Source: Acidobacteriota bacterium (GTDB taxonomy: Bacteria > Acidobacteriota > Terriglobia > Terriglobales > Acidobacteriaceae). Taken from it: a DNA stretch of 9,331 bases. The stretch covers positions 1 to 9,331 of the forward strand of contig JAJZDO010000399.1 of NCBI GenBank assembly GCA_021805955.1. Reading direction: 5' to 3'. Below are positions 1 to 6,716 of this stretch, in pieces; position 1 is the first letter of the stretch; every line of letters starts with the position of its first letter. Made by a program: the position numbers and the translations under genes. A model generated the notes under the pieces. The model saw only the letters and a list, made by a program, of their open reading frames with translations. It ran no database searches and was not told where the DNA came from.

Positions 1-1
1 G

Positions 2-988
2 GAGCCGAGAAGATTGGAGCGGTGGTCGAAAGAAATTTTCGCAGCCGCCGACCTGGATCTTTCCGCCGCGCCTCAGATCGTTGCGCCCGGCACGATTGTC
101 GGCCGCCTGCAAGGTCCGTTGGCTGAACTGGATGCGCTGCGCGACACCCTGCTCATCGCGCCTGCCTGCCACGATACGGCCTCTGCAATTGCCGGCATTC
201 ACGCAAGTGGCGACAACTGGGCGTACATCAGCTCCGGCACATGGTCGCTGGTCGGAACCTTGCTGGATCAGCCCTGTGCAGACCCCGAATCCGCGCGCCT
301 CAATTTTACGAATCTGGGAGGGGTCGGCGGAAAGATTTGCTTTCTTCGTAACGTTAGTGGTTTGTGGCTTCTGAACCAATGCATCGAGGCCTGGCAACTC
401 GCTGGTGACAATCGCACAGCGGAATATCTCATCGAAGAAGCAGCCGCTCTTCCTCGACCGCAGGCGCTGCTCGATGTCGATGACCCGCAATTCATCGCAC
501 CAGGAGAGATGCCGCAGCGCATTGCGAGGCAGCTAGAAGATCGCGGCGTATCTTCGACGCCGTTTCTTGCATCGCCGCCTGCCATGACCAATCTGATTCT
601 TCACAGTCTCGCGGCGCGCTACGCGGCGGTGCTGCGTCAAATCGAAACGCTCACCGGCAAACGCTTTCAACGCCTGTATGTCGTCGGCGGCGGCAGCAAA
701 AATTCCCTGCTCAACCATCTCACCCAGCAGGCAACCGGATTGGAACTGCTCTGTGGAGCACAAGAGAGTTCCACCATCGGTAATTTTTCCATTCAGCTCG
801 CCGCGCTGGAGAGAACACATCGTAGCCGAACCGGCGCGTATCGTTGGGATGAGGATCAGAGCGGCATCAACGGCGATGCGGTCGCAAAATGGGTCGGAAT
901 CCTCTGCGATCCAGCAGTGCAGGCACCGCCGACGGAACAGATCCCTGCATCCCCCGCACAACCGGCGCCATCGCGCCTTACGAGGTAA
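2..988 (+). CDS. rhaB: Rhamnulokinase, C-terminal part (5' end outside window)
   Basis: Cytoplasmic FGGY-family kinase that phosphorylates L-rhamnulose to L-rhamnulose-1-phosphate with ATP. The frame is open to the left edge, so the gene is cut by the window rather than truncated. About 328 residues remain of a family length near 480-490, so the N-terminal ~155 residues are missing. Visible signatures are HDTASA with the likely catalytic Asp at 173-175, the strongly rhamnulokinase-like SSGTWSLVG near 230-256, and the glycine-rich GGGSKN nucleotide motif at 686-703, followed by an IGN-x-x-x-Q segment near 778-800. A TTG at 14 is just an internal Leu codon. The stop TAA at 986-988 lies 5 bp before the rhaI start, so the two are almost certainly co-transcribed. 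The last ~35 residues, rich in Pro and Ala, are a poorly conserved tail. Identity is firm; only the left boundary is unknown. Confidence 0.93.
   Translation, partial: EPRRLERWSKEIFAAADLDLSAAPQIVAPGTIVGRLQGPLAELDALRDTLLIAPACHDTASAIAGIHASGDNWAYISSGTWSLVGTLLDQPCADPESARLNFTNLGGVGGKICFLRNVSGLWLLNQCIEAWQLAGDNRTAEYLIEEAAALPRPQALLDVDDPQFIAPGEMPQRIARQLEDRGVSSTPFLASPPAMTNLILHSLAARYAAVLRQIETLTGKRFQRLYVVGGGSKNSLLNHLTQQATGLELLCGAQESSTIGNFSIQLAALERTHRSRTGAYRWDEDQSGINGDAVAKWVGILCDPAVQAPPTEQIPASPAQPAPSRLTR
982..985 (+). promoter_or_regulatory. Ribosome binding site of rhaI
   Basis: GAGG sits 8 nt before ATG 994 and overlaps the end of rhaB just before its TAA stop. It supports 994 over the upstream in-frame start at 889 and suggests translational coupling between kinase and isomerase. 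Confidence 0.6.
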
Positions 989-993
989 TCATC

Positions 994-2199
994 ATGACGA
1001 CGAAATCCGGTCAACTCAATTCACCCGACCACCTCTCGAAACAGCTGGATCGCTTTGCGATTGAAGTTCCGTCGTGGGGCTTCGCCAATACCGGCACGCG
1101 CTTCGGGAAGTTCGTCCAACCCTCCGCCGCGCATACCTTGGAAGAGAAATTCGCCGATGCGGCCCAAGTCCATCAACTCAGCGGCGCCAGTCCCAGCATG
1201 GCAATGCATGTTTTGTGGGATTTTCCCAATGGCATGCACGATGTAGCCGAGGTGCGCGACCTCAGCCGGCATTATGGCATCCGCGCCGGAGCCATCAATC
1301 CAAATCTTTTTGAGAGCCAGCACTACAAATACGGCTCCTTCGGCAATCCCGACCCGGGAATCCGGCAGCAGGCGCTCGATCATGTCCTGGAATCCGTCGC
1401 CATCGCAAGGGAACTCGGCAACGTCGATGTGTCGTTCTGGTTTGCCGACGGTTCCAATTATCCTGGCACGCAAAACATTCGCCACCGGATCGACTGGTTT
1501 CAAGAGGGACTGTCCCGCACCCACGCCGCGCTCGCCCCCGGCCAGCGCATGCTGGTCGAATACAAACCGTTCGAACCGGCGTTTTACCACACCGACATTG
1601 CCGACTGGGGCATGGCGTTATTGTTCGCCCGCGCGGCAGGTCCGCAGGCTTTCGTTCTGGTCGATACCGGCCATCACTATCAGGCGCAAAACATTGAACA
1701 GATCCTGGCGTGGCTGCAACGTGAAAACATGCTGGGCGGGTTCCACTTCAACGACCGCCGCTATGCCGATGACGATCTCACCCTGGGTTCCATCGATCCT
1801 TACCAGGCCTTCCGATTGTTCCATGAAATTCTGTCCTACCATTGGGAGCATCCGCAAGCTGCCGCCCCCGCCTACGTCGTCGACCAAAGCCATAACCTGA
1901 AGAACAAACTGGAAGCCATGTTGCAGACCGTGCTGACTGCGCAGGAACTCTACGCAAAAGCCTGTCTGGTCGATCATGCCCAGCTTGCACAACTACAGCG
2001 CGAATGCCGCCTTGTCGAGGCCGAGGAATGCTTGCGGTCCGCCTTCTGGACGGATGTACGACCGGCCCTGCGGACATGGAGACGAGAGCGCGGCTTGCCG
2101 GAAGATCCATTGCAGGCCCTCCGCGACAGCGGCTACGTCGAACGTATGTCAAGGGAACGTGGAAGTAAATATGCGAGCGCCGCTTCCAGTTATGCGTGA
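994..2199 (+). CDS. rhaI: L-rhamnose isomerase, Pseudomonas stutzeri (RhaI) type
   Basis: Metal-dependent TIM-barrel aldose-ketose isomerase, L-rhamnose to L-rhamnulose, 401 residues, cytoplasmic. The expected metal ligands are all in place: E189 (VEYKPFEP), D224 and H227 (VDTGHH), H251 (FHFND), D259 and D261, and D297 (VVDQSHN). As I recall the P. stutzeri enzyme, its ligands are E219, D254, H257, H281, D289, D291 and D327. Every one differs by exactly 30, so the core is colinear without indels and the N-terminus is about 30 residues shorter. ATG 994 is preferred because GAGG at 982-985 lies 8 nt upstream and it follows the rhaB stop. The frame is open upstream to 889, but that would overlap rhaB by 100 bp. 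It is not the E. coli RhaA type. Enzymes of this type can be promiscuous (for example L-mannose, L-lyxose, D-allose), so the true substrate could be another sugar. Confidence 0.93.
   Translation: MTTKSGQLNSPDHLSKQLDRFAIEVPSWGFANTGTRFGKFVQPSAAHTLEEKFADAAQVHQLSGASPSMAMHVLWDFPNGMHDVAEVRDLSRHYGIRAGAINPNLFESQHYKYGSFGNPDPGIRQQALDHVLESVAIARELGNVDVSFWFADGSNYPGTQNIRHRIDWFQEGLSRTHAALAPGQRMLVEYKPFEPAFYHTDIADWGMALLFARAAGPQAFVLVDTGHHYQAQNIEQILAWLQRENMLGGFHFNDRRYADDDLTLGSIDPYQAFRLFHEILSYHWEHPQAAAPAYVVDQSHNLKNKLEAMLQTVLTAQELYAKACLVDHAQLAQLQRECRLVEAEECLRSAFWTDVRPALRTWRRERGLPEDPLQALRDSGYVERMSRERGSKYASAASSYA
2161..2165 (+). promoter_or_regulatory. Possible ribosome binding site for an alternative upstream start of the lactonase gene
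   Basis: GGAAG lies inside the end of rhaI, 5 nt before an in-frame ATG at 2171. If used, the lactonase would carry 23 extra residues before the Lys-Lys-Val-Thr-Arg-Arg segment, giving an unusually long but not impossible Tat n-region. The simpler ATG at 2240 has no good ribosome binding site, so the issue is open. Confidence 0.3.
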
Positions 2200-2239
2200 G
2201 GGAAGCCGACCTCGGCCCACCAGGGTTACACTGAATCAC

Positions 2240-3382
2240 ATGAAAAAAGTCACCCGGCGCGATTGCATGCTCGGTCTCGCGATTGTCCCTTTTGCAAGCC
2301 GCTTCGCATGGTCATCGGACACGCAAGTCCATCGGATTTTTATCGGGACTTACACAAAGAAAAGCAGCCATGGCATCTATGGCTATCGCTGGATTCCGGA
2401 AACGGGCGAGATGGTTGCGAGCGTTCTTGCCGCACCAACCCCGAATCCGAGCTTCCTCGCCCTATCTCCCCACCACACCCATTTGTACGCGGCGAATGAA
2501 CAGCCAGGCGGGACTTCGGGCACCGTTTCCGCGTTCACACTCGACCCGTCGTCTGGCAAGCTCTCGCCAGGGAACGTCGTCGCTTCCGGAGGTTCCGGTC
2601 CCTGCAACTTGACGACAGATCATACCGGCCACTCGCTCTTCGTGGCCAACTATGACAGCGGCAGCCTTGCCAGTTTCAGAATCCTTGCCGGAGGAAGTCT
2701 GAGCGCGGCTGTTTCCGATATTTTCTTCCACGGTCACAGTGTGAACCCGGCGCGGCAACAGACACCGCACGCACATTGCACGACCATCTCTCCTGATAAC
2801 AAGTATTTGCTGGTGAACGATCTGGGAACGGATCGTATCAGGGTCTATCGCTTCGACCCGGCGACCGCGCAATTGGCGCCCCACGATCCGCCGTTTTACA
2901 GCGCAATTCCCGGCTCTGGCCCGCGGAACCTTACGTTTCATCCGAACGGAAAGTGGGCGTATTCGATCAACGAAATGGCCAGCACGCTGGAGTGCTTGAA
3001 CTGGGACAGTGCAAAGGGTACGCTGACTCGATTCCAGGTCATCTCAACGCTGCCTAAAAAATTCAAGAAGCCCACGGCCGCTGCCACCGTCGCGATTCAT
3101 CCCAACCGGCGTTTTCTCTACGCCTCGAACCGGGGAGACGACAGTATCACCGCCTTTTCCATCGATCCGGCAGATGGACATCTTGCCCTGCTGCAGCGAG
3201 TTTCCTGCGAGGGAAATACCCCGCGCCATTTTGCAGTCACGCCCGATGGCCGGTGGTTGGTCGTCGCCAATCAGGACTCGGCAAATATCGTCATCCTGAA
3301 GTGTGATCCGCAAACTGGTCGGTTGTCGTCAACGGGCAAGCAGTACCCGCTTGACTCTCCAGTCTGTGTCGTTTTTGAATAA
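2240..3382 (+). CDS. Exported lactonase-family 7-bladed beta-propeller protein (PF10282, YbhE/Pgl-like)
   Basis: Predicted 380-residue beta-propeller of the 6-phosphogluconolactonase (YbhE) family, hydrolysing a sugar lactone or binding a sugar acid. Family signatures run along its length: IGTYT near the mature N-terminus, PHAH (H177, H179) followed by NDLGTDRI, GPRNLTFHPNG, a conserved Glu in SINE (E245), YASNRGDDSI, and TPRHF (R329, H330) with VVANQDS near the end. Unlike cytosolic Pgl it begins with a Tat-like signal: Lys-rich n-region, TRRDCML at 5-11, a hydrophobic stretch to about residue 23. The substrate is therefore probably a periplasmic non-phosphorylated lactone, such as one from rhamnose or another aldose; this is inference. 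Start choice is uncertain. ATG 2240 gives a compact signal peptide but has no clear Shine-Dalgarno. An in-frame ATG at 2171 has GGAAG 5 nt upstream and would add 23 residues and overlap rhaI by 29 bp. It ends 20 bp before the next gene. Confidence 0.85.
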   Translation: MKKVTRRDCMLGLAIVPFASRFAWSSDTQVHRIFIGTYTKKSSHGIYGYRWIPETGEMVASVLAAPTPNPSFLALSPHHTHLYAANEQPGGTSGTVSAFTLDPSSGKLSPGNVVASGGSGPCNLTTDHTGHSLFVANYDSGSLASFRILAGGSLSAAVSDIFFHGHSVNPARQQTPHAHCTTISPDNKYLLVNDLGTDRIRVYRFDPATAQLAPHDPPFYSAIPGSGPRNLTFHPNGKWAYSINEMASTLECLNWDSAKGTLTRFQVISTLPKKFKKPTAAATVAIHPNRRFLYASNRGDDSITAFSIDPADGHLALLQRVSCEGNTPRHFAVTPDGRWLVVANQDSANIVILKCDPQTGRLSSTGKQYPLDSPVCVVFE

Positions 3383-3402
3383 ACAAACGAAAGAGAATTT
3401 CC

Positions 3403-4362
3403 ATGCAAATAGGACTATTCACGCCGCTGTTGGCGCAGCTACCTCTGGAAAATGTGCTGGAGAAACTACAAGCGCTTCATATTGCCGCCGTGGAGTTAGG
3501 CACGGGAAATTTTCCCGGCGACCCGCATTGCAAGCTGACGATGCTGGAAAATAGCGCGGAACTGGACAAGTTTCAGCGCCTGCTTGCGGATCACGGCATT
3601 ACCATCAGTGCGCTCAGTTGTCATGGAAATGCACTGCATCCCGACGCGACACGCGCGCGGCAGGCTCGCGAGGTCAGCCGAAAAACGATCCTGCTGGCGG
3701 AAAAATTGGGCATCCCGGTCGTGATCGACTTCTCCGGCTGTCCGGGCGATTCAGCCCACTCCACCGCGCCCAACTGGGTCACCTGCCCATGGCCGCCGGA
3801 ATATCTCGATGTTCTGAATTGGCAGTGGAACGAGGTAGTGACACCGTACTGGATCGAGCATGGGGCGTTCGCGGCGCAGCACAATGTCAAAATCGCGATT
3901 GAGATGCATCCAGGCTTCGTCGTGTACAGCCCGGAAACCATGGCGCGGCTGCGCGCGATCGCCGGACCCTCCATCGGATGCAACTACGATCCCAGCCATA
4001 TGTTCTGGCAGGGTATCGACCCGATTGCCGCGATCCGCGTGCTCGGAGACTCGATCTTTCACGTCCACGCCAAAGATACGCAAATGTATCCCGCGAATCT
4101 GACTCGTACCGGCGTTCTGGATACCAAACCTTACACCGACGAGCGCAATCGAGCCTGGATCTTCCGCACCTGCGGCTATGGCCATGGCGAGGAGTGGTGG
4201 AGGGAGTTCATTTCCACGCTGCGGATGTTTGGCTATGACGGCGTACTCTCCATCGAACACGAAGACAGCCTCATGTCCTCTGAAGAGGGGCTGACTAAAG
4301 CGGCGCAATTTCTGCGCGGACTTGTGATCGAACAGCCACCCAGTGCGCCCTGGTGGGCGTAA
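3403..4362 (+). CDS. Sugar phosphate isomerase/epimerase family TIM-barrel protein (AP endonuclease 2 / xylose isomerase-like fold)
   Basis: A 319-residue cytoplasmic protein of the PF01261 superfamily (IolE, IolI, hydroxypyruvate isomerase and tagatose 3-epimerase relatives). The usual divalent-metal site is visible: E167 in AIEMHPGF, D196 and H199 in NYDPSH, H222 with H220 in FHVHAKDT, and E285 in SIEHEDS. These act in isomerases, 3-epimerases and dehydratases of keto-sugars and in the lyases of keto-glycoside breakdown. The substrate cannot be read from sequence. The insert DTKPYTDERNRAW before the C-terminal Glu is typical of the subgroup commonly paired with Gfo/Idh/MocA oxidoreductases. 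It lies 20 bp after the lactonase with AAGAGAA at 3391-3397 as ribosome binding site, and 48 bp before the oxidoreductase, so it belongs to the same operon. L-rhamnulose epimerisation or cleavage of a 3-keto-rhamnoside are both possible roles. Confidence 0.88.
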   Translation: MQIGLFTPLLAQLPLENVLEKLQALHIAAVELGTGNFPGDPHCKLTMLENSAELDKFQRLLADHGITISALSCHGNALHPDATRARQAREVSRKTILLAEKLGIPVVIDFSGCPGDSAHSTAPNWVTCPWPPEYLDVLNWQWNEVVTPYWIEHGAFAAQHNVKIAIEMHPGFVVYSPETMARLRAIAGPSIGCNYDPSHMFWQGIDPIAAIRVLGDSIFHVHAKDTQMYPANLTRTGVLDTKPYTDERNRAWIFRTCGYGHGEEWWREFISTLRMFGYDGVLSIEHEDSLMSSEEGLTKAAQFLRGLVIEQPPSAPWWA

Positions 4363-4382
4363 TCAACCTGCAATGACTAACC

Positions 4383-4393
4383 GGCCTTCGGCC
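4383..4393 (+). other. Short GGCC-TTC-GGCC hairpin in an operon gap
   Basis: In the 48 bp between the epimerase stop and the oxidoreductase start there is a perfect 4-bp GC stem with a 3-nt loop. No T-run follows, so it is unlikely to stop transcription. It could stabilise mRNA ends or be chance; the stem is short. Confidence 0.25.
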
Positions 4394-4400
4394 TAATAAT

Positions 4401-4405
4401 AGGAG
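4401..4405 (+). promoter_or_regulatory. Ribosome binding site that fixes a TTG start
   Basis: AGGAG is followed after TGAAA (5 nt) by TTG at 4411. A GTG at 4405 in the same frame overlaps this AGGAG and cannot be served by it, so TTG 4411 is the better start for the oxidoreductase. Confidence 0.7.
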
Positions 4406-4410
4406 TGAAA

Positions 4411-5559
4411 TTGAAGCGGATTAGAACGGCAATTCTCGGAACTGGATTCATGGGGCGCGTGCATCTGGAAGCGCTCCGTCGCGTGGAAGGTGTTGAGGTA
4501 GTGGCGATCGTAGGCCGGGAGCTGGCCTCGGCACAGAGCTTGGGAGCGGGTTTCGGCGTCGAAAGATCCGAGGCGGACTATCGCAACGTGTTGAGCGACG
4601 CGAGTATTGACGCGGTCCACATCTGCACGCCGAACGCGCTGCATTATCCAATGGCAAAAGATGCATTGCTGGCCGGCAAACATGTCCTCTGCGAAAAGCC
4701 TCTTTCCACTTCCGTCGAAACGGCCGCGGAGATTGTCCGCCTCGCGGCGGAGCGGAATCTTCGCAACTGCGTATGCCAGAATCTGCGCTTTTACCCCATG
4801 GTGCAGCAAATGCGACGCATGCGCGAAGACGGCGATCTAGGCCGAATTCTCATCGTTCAGGGCAATTACCTGCAAGATTGGCTTTTAGACGAGACTGCGT
4901 GGAACTGGCGTATCGATTCCAAGGCGGCCGGACAATCGCGCACCATGGGAGATGTCGGCACGCACTGGTTCGATATGGCGGAACATGTGACGGGTCTCCG
5001 AGTCAGTTCTTTATGCGCGGACCTGCAAATCTTTTACCCGACGCGCACGCGGCCCACAACAAAGGTAGAGACATTCACCGCCAAGGCGGTTACTGCCAGC
5101 GGCGAGAAAGTTGTTGTCGACACAGAAGATTTTGGAAGCGTTCTCTTCCACATGGACGGCGGCGCCTGTGGAGCCATGATGGCAAGCCAGATGGCCGCCG
5201 GACGGAAAAATCAGCTCAAGATGGAAATTTACGGAACAAAAGCATCGGTCAGTTGGGACCAGGAGCGCCCAGACGAATTATGGGTCGGTCATCCCGACAG
5301 CGCGAATCACTTATACATCAAAGACCCAACACTGCTGAAAGAGCAGGCGAAGTCCTATGCGGATCTGCCCTGCGGCCATAGCGAGGGTTACGACGATGTC
5401 TTCAAACAGATCTTCCGCCGGTTCTATGCATCGATTCGAGACCAAGGTTCTCCAGTGGAGTATCCGCAGATGTCCGATGGCTTGCGGCAATTGGTTCTGA
5501 TGGATGCTGAGTTGAAGAGCCATCGCTCGCGGCGGTGGGTCGATGTCGAGAATCCGTAG
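4411..5559 (+). CDS. Gfo/Idh/MocA family NAD(P)-dependent sugar oxidoreductase
   Basis: A 382-residue cytoplasmic dehydrogenase of the glucose-fructose oxidoreductase/inositol 2-dehydrogenase family. The Rossmann domain opens directly with ILGTGFMG (G10, G12, G15), followed by ICTPNALHYP near residue 70-78 and EKP at 95-97, where the Lys is the usual catalytic/cofactor residue. The C-terminal alpha/beta domain carries D181-VGTH185-WFDM, the family's second catalytic segment. It has no export signal, unlike the Tat-exported members. Family reactions oxidise or reduce a hydroxyl on sugars, inositols or glycosides, often at C3 or C1; the substrate is not predictable here. TTG 4411 is chosen as start because AGGAG lies 5 nt upstream and the reading starts MKRIRTAILG, as expected. 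It is the last gene of the operon and converges on the YeiH-family gene 66 bp further on. Confidence 0.92.
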   Translation: MKRIRTAILGTGFMGRVHLEALRRVEGVEVVAIVGRELASAQSLGAGFGVERSEADYRNVLSDASIDAVHICTPNALHYPMAKDALLAGKHVLCEKPLSTSVETAAEIVRLAAERNLRNCVCQNLRFYPMVQQMRRMREDGDLGRILIVQGNYLQDWLLDETAWNWRIDSKAAGQSRTMGDVGTHWFDMAEHVTGLRVSSLCADLQIFYPTRTRPTTKVETFTAKAVTASGEKVVVDTEDFGSVLFHMDGGACGAMMASQMAAGRKNQLKMEIYGTKASVSWDQERPDELWVGHPDSANHLYIKDPTLLKEQAKSYADLPCGHSEGYDDVFKQIFRRFYASIRDQGSPVEYPQMSDGLRQLVLMDAELKSHRSRRWVDVENP

Positions 5560-5598
5560 TTGGTGTCCCGGCGAAGCTAAGGTGGGATAGAACGATCC

Positions 5599-5626
5599 AC
5601 GCATCCCAATAACAGTGAGGATGCGT
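5599..5626. terminator. Hairpin between convergent genes, possible bidirectional terminator
   Basis: Perfect 8-bp inverted repeat, ACGCATCC (5599-5606) and GGATGCGT (5619-5626), around a 12-nt loop. A competing 6-bp pairing, TGGGAT (5583-5588) with ATCCCA (5603-5608), shares its left arm. It lies between the oxidoreductase stop (5559) and the stop codon of the YeiH gene (5626-5628), which it just touches. No T-run follows on either strand, so it is not a canonical intrinsic terminator; position is the main argument. Confidence 0.45.
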
Positions 5627-6549
5627 TAGAGCGTAATCCATCCCGCGCGGATCGCAAGCAGGGAGGAGACGGCAATGATCGCCCACAAGCAAACGCCCTG
5701 CAGAAATGGACGAATGCCGACCCTGTGCAGCGTGTTTTTCGACAACCCAGTCCCAATCAGAAACAGAACGACCGTAAGTCCAAGCTGGCCGAGATGACTC
5801 AACACTGGATAGAGCCTTGCACCAACCGGAAGATAGGTCTTGGCCACGGCGGCCAGGCAGAACAGCAGAATAAACCAAGGCCACTGGACACGTGTTTTGC
5901 TTTTGGCAACATACGCCGTAATCATCGAGACGGGTATGATCCACAGGGCCCTCGCCAGCTTCACTGTTGTCCCGATTTGCAATGCCTGAGCGCCGTATTT
6001 CGCCGCGGCGCCGACGACCGAACTGGTATCGTGAATGGCCAGCGCAGCCCAGAGTCCGAACTGCGTTTGGCTCATGTGCAAAGCAAAGCCAACAGCCGGG
6101 AACAGCAAAAGCGCCACGGAGTTGAGTACGAAAACCGTCCCCATCGCCATCGCCATTTCTTCTTCATCGGGCCTGGTAATCGAGGAGATCGCGGCAATGG
6201 CGCTTCCGCCGCAAATTGCGGTCCCAGCCGTGATTAGAAACGATGCCTTCTTGGTTACGCCCAGCAGGCGTCCCAGACCCCAGCCAAGAAGCATTGCGAC
6301 GGAAATGCTGATCGCCGTGTAGAAAAATCCCGCCCGGCCGGCATGAATCACCTGGCGCAGGTTCATCCCGAAACCAAGTGCGACGACCGCCGCCTGCAAT
6401 AAAAAGTGCGACAAATTTCTGCTATCCAGCTGATAGGGATGAGGGAAACTGAAACCGTAAGCAATCCCTGCCAGCAATGCGAACGCTGGAGACACCACTC
6501 CTGTGGCGCTCAGAATCAGCCCCAGAAAAAAGATTGTCTTCGGATTCAA
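5626..6549 (-). CDS. yeiH: YeiH/UPF0324 family integral membrane protein, putative sulfate exporter
   Basis: A 307-residue inner-membrane protein with about 9-10 hydrophobic helices, annotated in databases as putative sulfate exporter family transporter (PF03601). Substrate in this family is largely inferred. Signatures are AGTAICGGSAIAA at 108-120 and AIHDTSSVVGAAAKYG at 171-186, with LGFGMNL near 58-64. The open frame runs back to 6753, but the extra 68 residues are hydrophilic, Arg-rich, unlike the family and would span the shared promoter region. The chosen start is TTG 6549: GGAGG (6558-6554) lies 4 nt before it, and MNPKTIFFLGLIL leads straight into the first membrane helix. It is shorter than E. 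coli YeiH (about 349 residues), lacking mainly the N-terminal extension. The divergent LysR gene next door is a CysL/YeiE relative, matching the known yeiE-yeiH pairing and supporting regulation by it. Confidence 0.88.
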   Translation of the reverse strand: MNPKTIFFLGLILSATGVVSPAFALLAGIAYGFSFPHPYQLDSRNLSHFLLQAAVVALGFGMNLRQVIHAGRAGFFYTAISISVAMLLGWGLGRLLGVTKKASFLITAGTAICGGSAIAAISSITRPDEEEMAMAMGTVFVLNSVALLLFPAVGFALHMSQTQFGLWAALAIHDTSSVVGAAAKYGAQALQIGTTVKLARALWIIPVSMITAYVAKSKTRVQWPWFILLFCLAAVAKTYLPVGARLYPVLSHLGQLGLTVVLFLIGTGLSKNTLHRVGIRPFLQGVCLWAIIAVSSLLAIRAGWITL

Positions 6550-6553
6550 AATT

Positions 6554-6558
6554 CCTCC
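6554..6558 (-). promoter_or_regulatory. Ribosome binding site that fixes the yeiH TTG start
   Basis: On the - strand GGAGG is followed by AATT and then TTG 6549. The spacing of 4 nt is slightly short, but no ATG occurs in the frame until residue 62 of the protein, and no other candidate start has a comparable site. Confidence 0.6.
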
Positions 6559-6593
6559 AGCTTCTAGTCTCTTAGGGATGACCGTGCGAGTCC

Positions 6594-6623
6594 AAGAGGA
6601 AGTACTTATCGCGGATTCCTCTT
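6594..6623. promoter_or_regulatory. 8-bp inverted repeat in the yeiH-lysR control region (candidate operator or leader hairpin)
   Basis: AAGAGGAA (6594-6601) and TTCCTCTT (6616-6623) are exact reverse complements 14 nt apart, centre-to-centre 22 bp, about two helical turns. It lies 45-74 bp upstream of the yeiH start, immediately downstream of the candidate -10. It could be a dimer binding site or an RNA hairpin in the yeiH leader. Confidence 0.45.
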
Positions 6624-6624
6624 C

Positions 6625-6630
6625 CTTATA
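6625..6630 (-). promoter_or_regulatory. Candidate -10 element of yeiH
   Basis: TATAAG on the - strand matches 5 of 6 bases of TATAAT. No recognisable -35 lies 15-18 bp upstream, which would suit a promoter that needs activation by the divergent LysR protein. The 5' leader would be about 70 nt. Confidence 0.35.
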
Positions 6631-6704
6631 CCCGCGGTCGCCGCGAACCTCTGGCGCGATGGGCCTGATTCGCGCCGTTCTGCGACAATCGTGAAGCAGG
6701 CCTG

Positions 6705-6716
6705 TTGCCGAGGCAA
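6705..6716. promoter_or_regulatory. TTGCC-GA-GGCAA dyad, candidate LysR binding site
   Basis: Perfect 5-bp inverted repeat with a 2-bp centre, starting with T and ending with A as LysR-type operators do (T-N10-A here versus the common T-N11-A). It is 55-66 bp before the lysR start codon, where autoregulatory recognition sites usually lie. Short enough to arise by chance. Confidence 0.35.

Noticed and set aside
889..993. Longer N-terminus for rhaI
   Set aside because: It would overlap rhaB by 100 bp and add residues with no family match; ATG 994 has a ribosome binding site and fits the ligand spacing.
1021..1590. 189-residue open frame on - strand inside rhaI
   Set aside because: Antisense shadow of a conserved gene in GC-rich DNA.
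1976..2170. Longer N-terminus for the lactonase
   Set aside because: It lies in another frame inside the conserved end of rhaI and would put about 65 non-family residues before the signal peptide.
4383..4393. GGCC hairpin as terminator or REP element
   Set aside because: The stem is only 4 bp, no T-run follows, no second copy was noticed, and the genes on both sides appear to be one operon.
5725..6237. 170-residue open frame on + strand inside yeiH
   Set aside because: It is antisense to a well-supported membrane protein, is rich in Gln, Arg and Asn without domain pattern, and has no context of its own.
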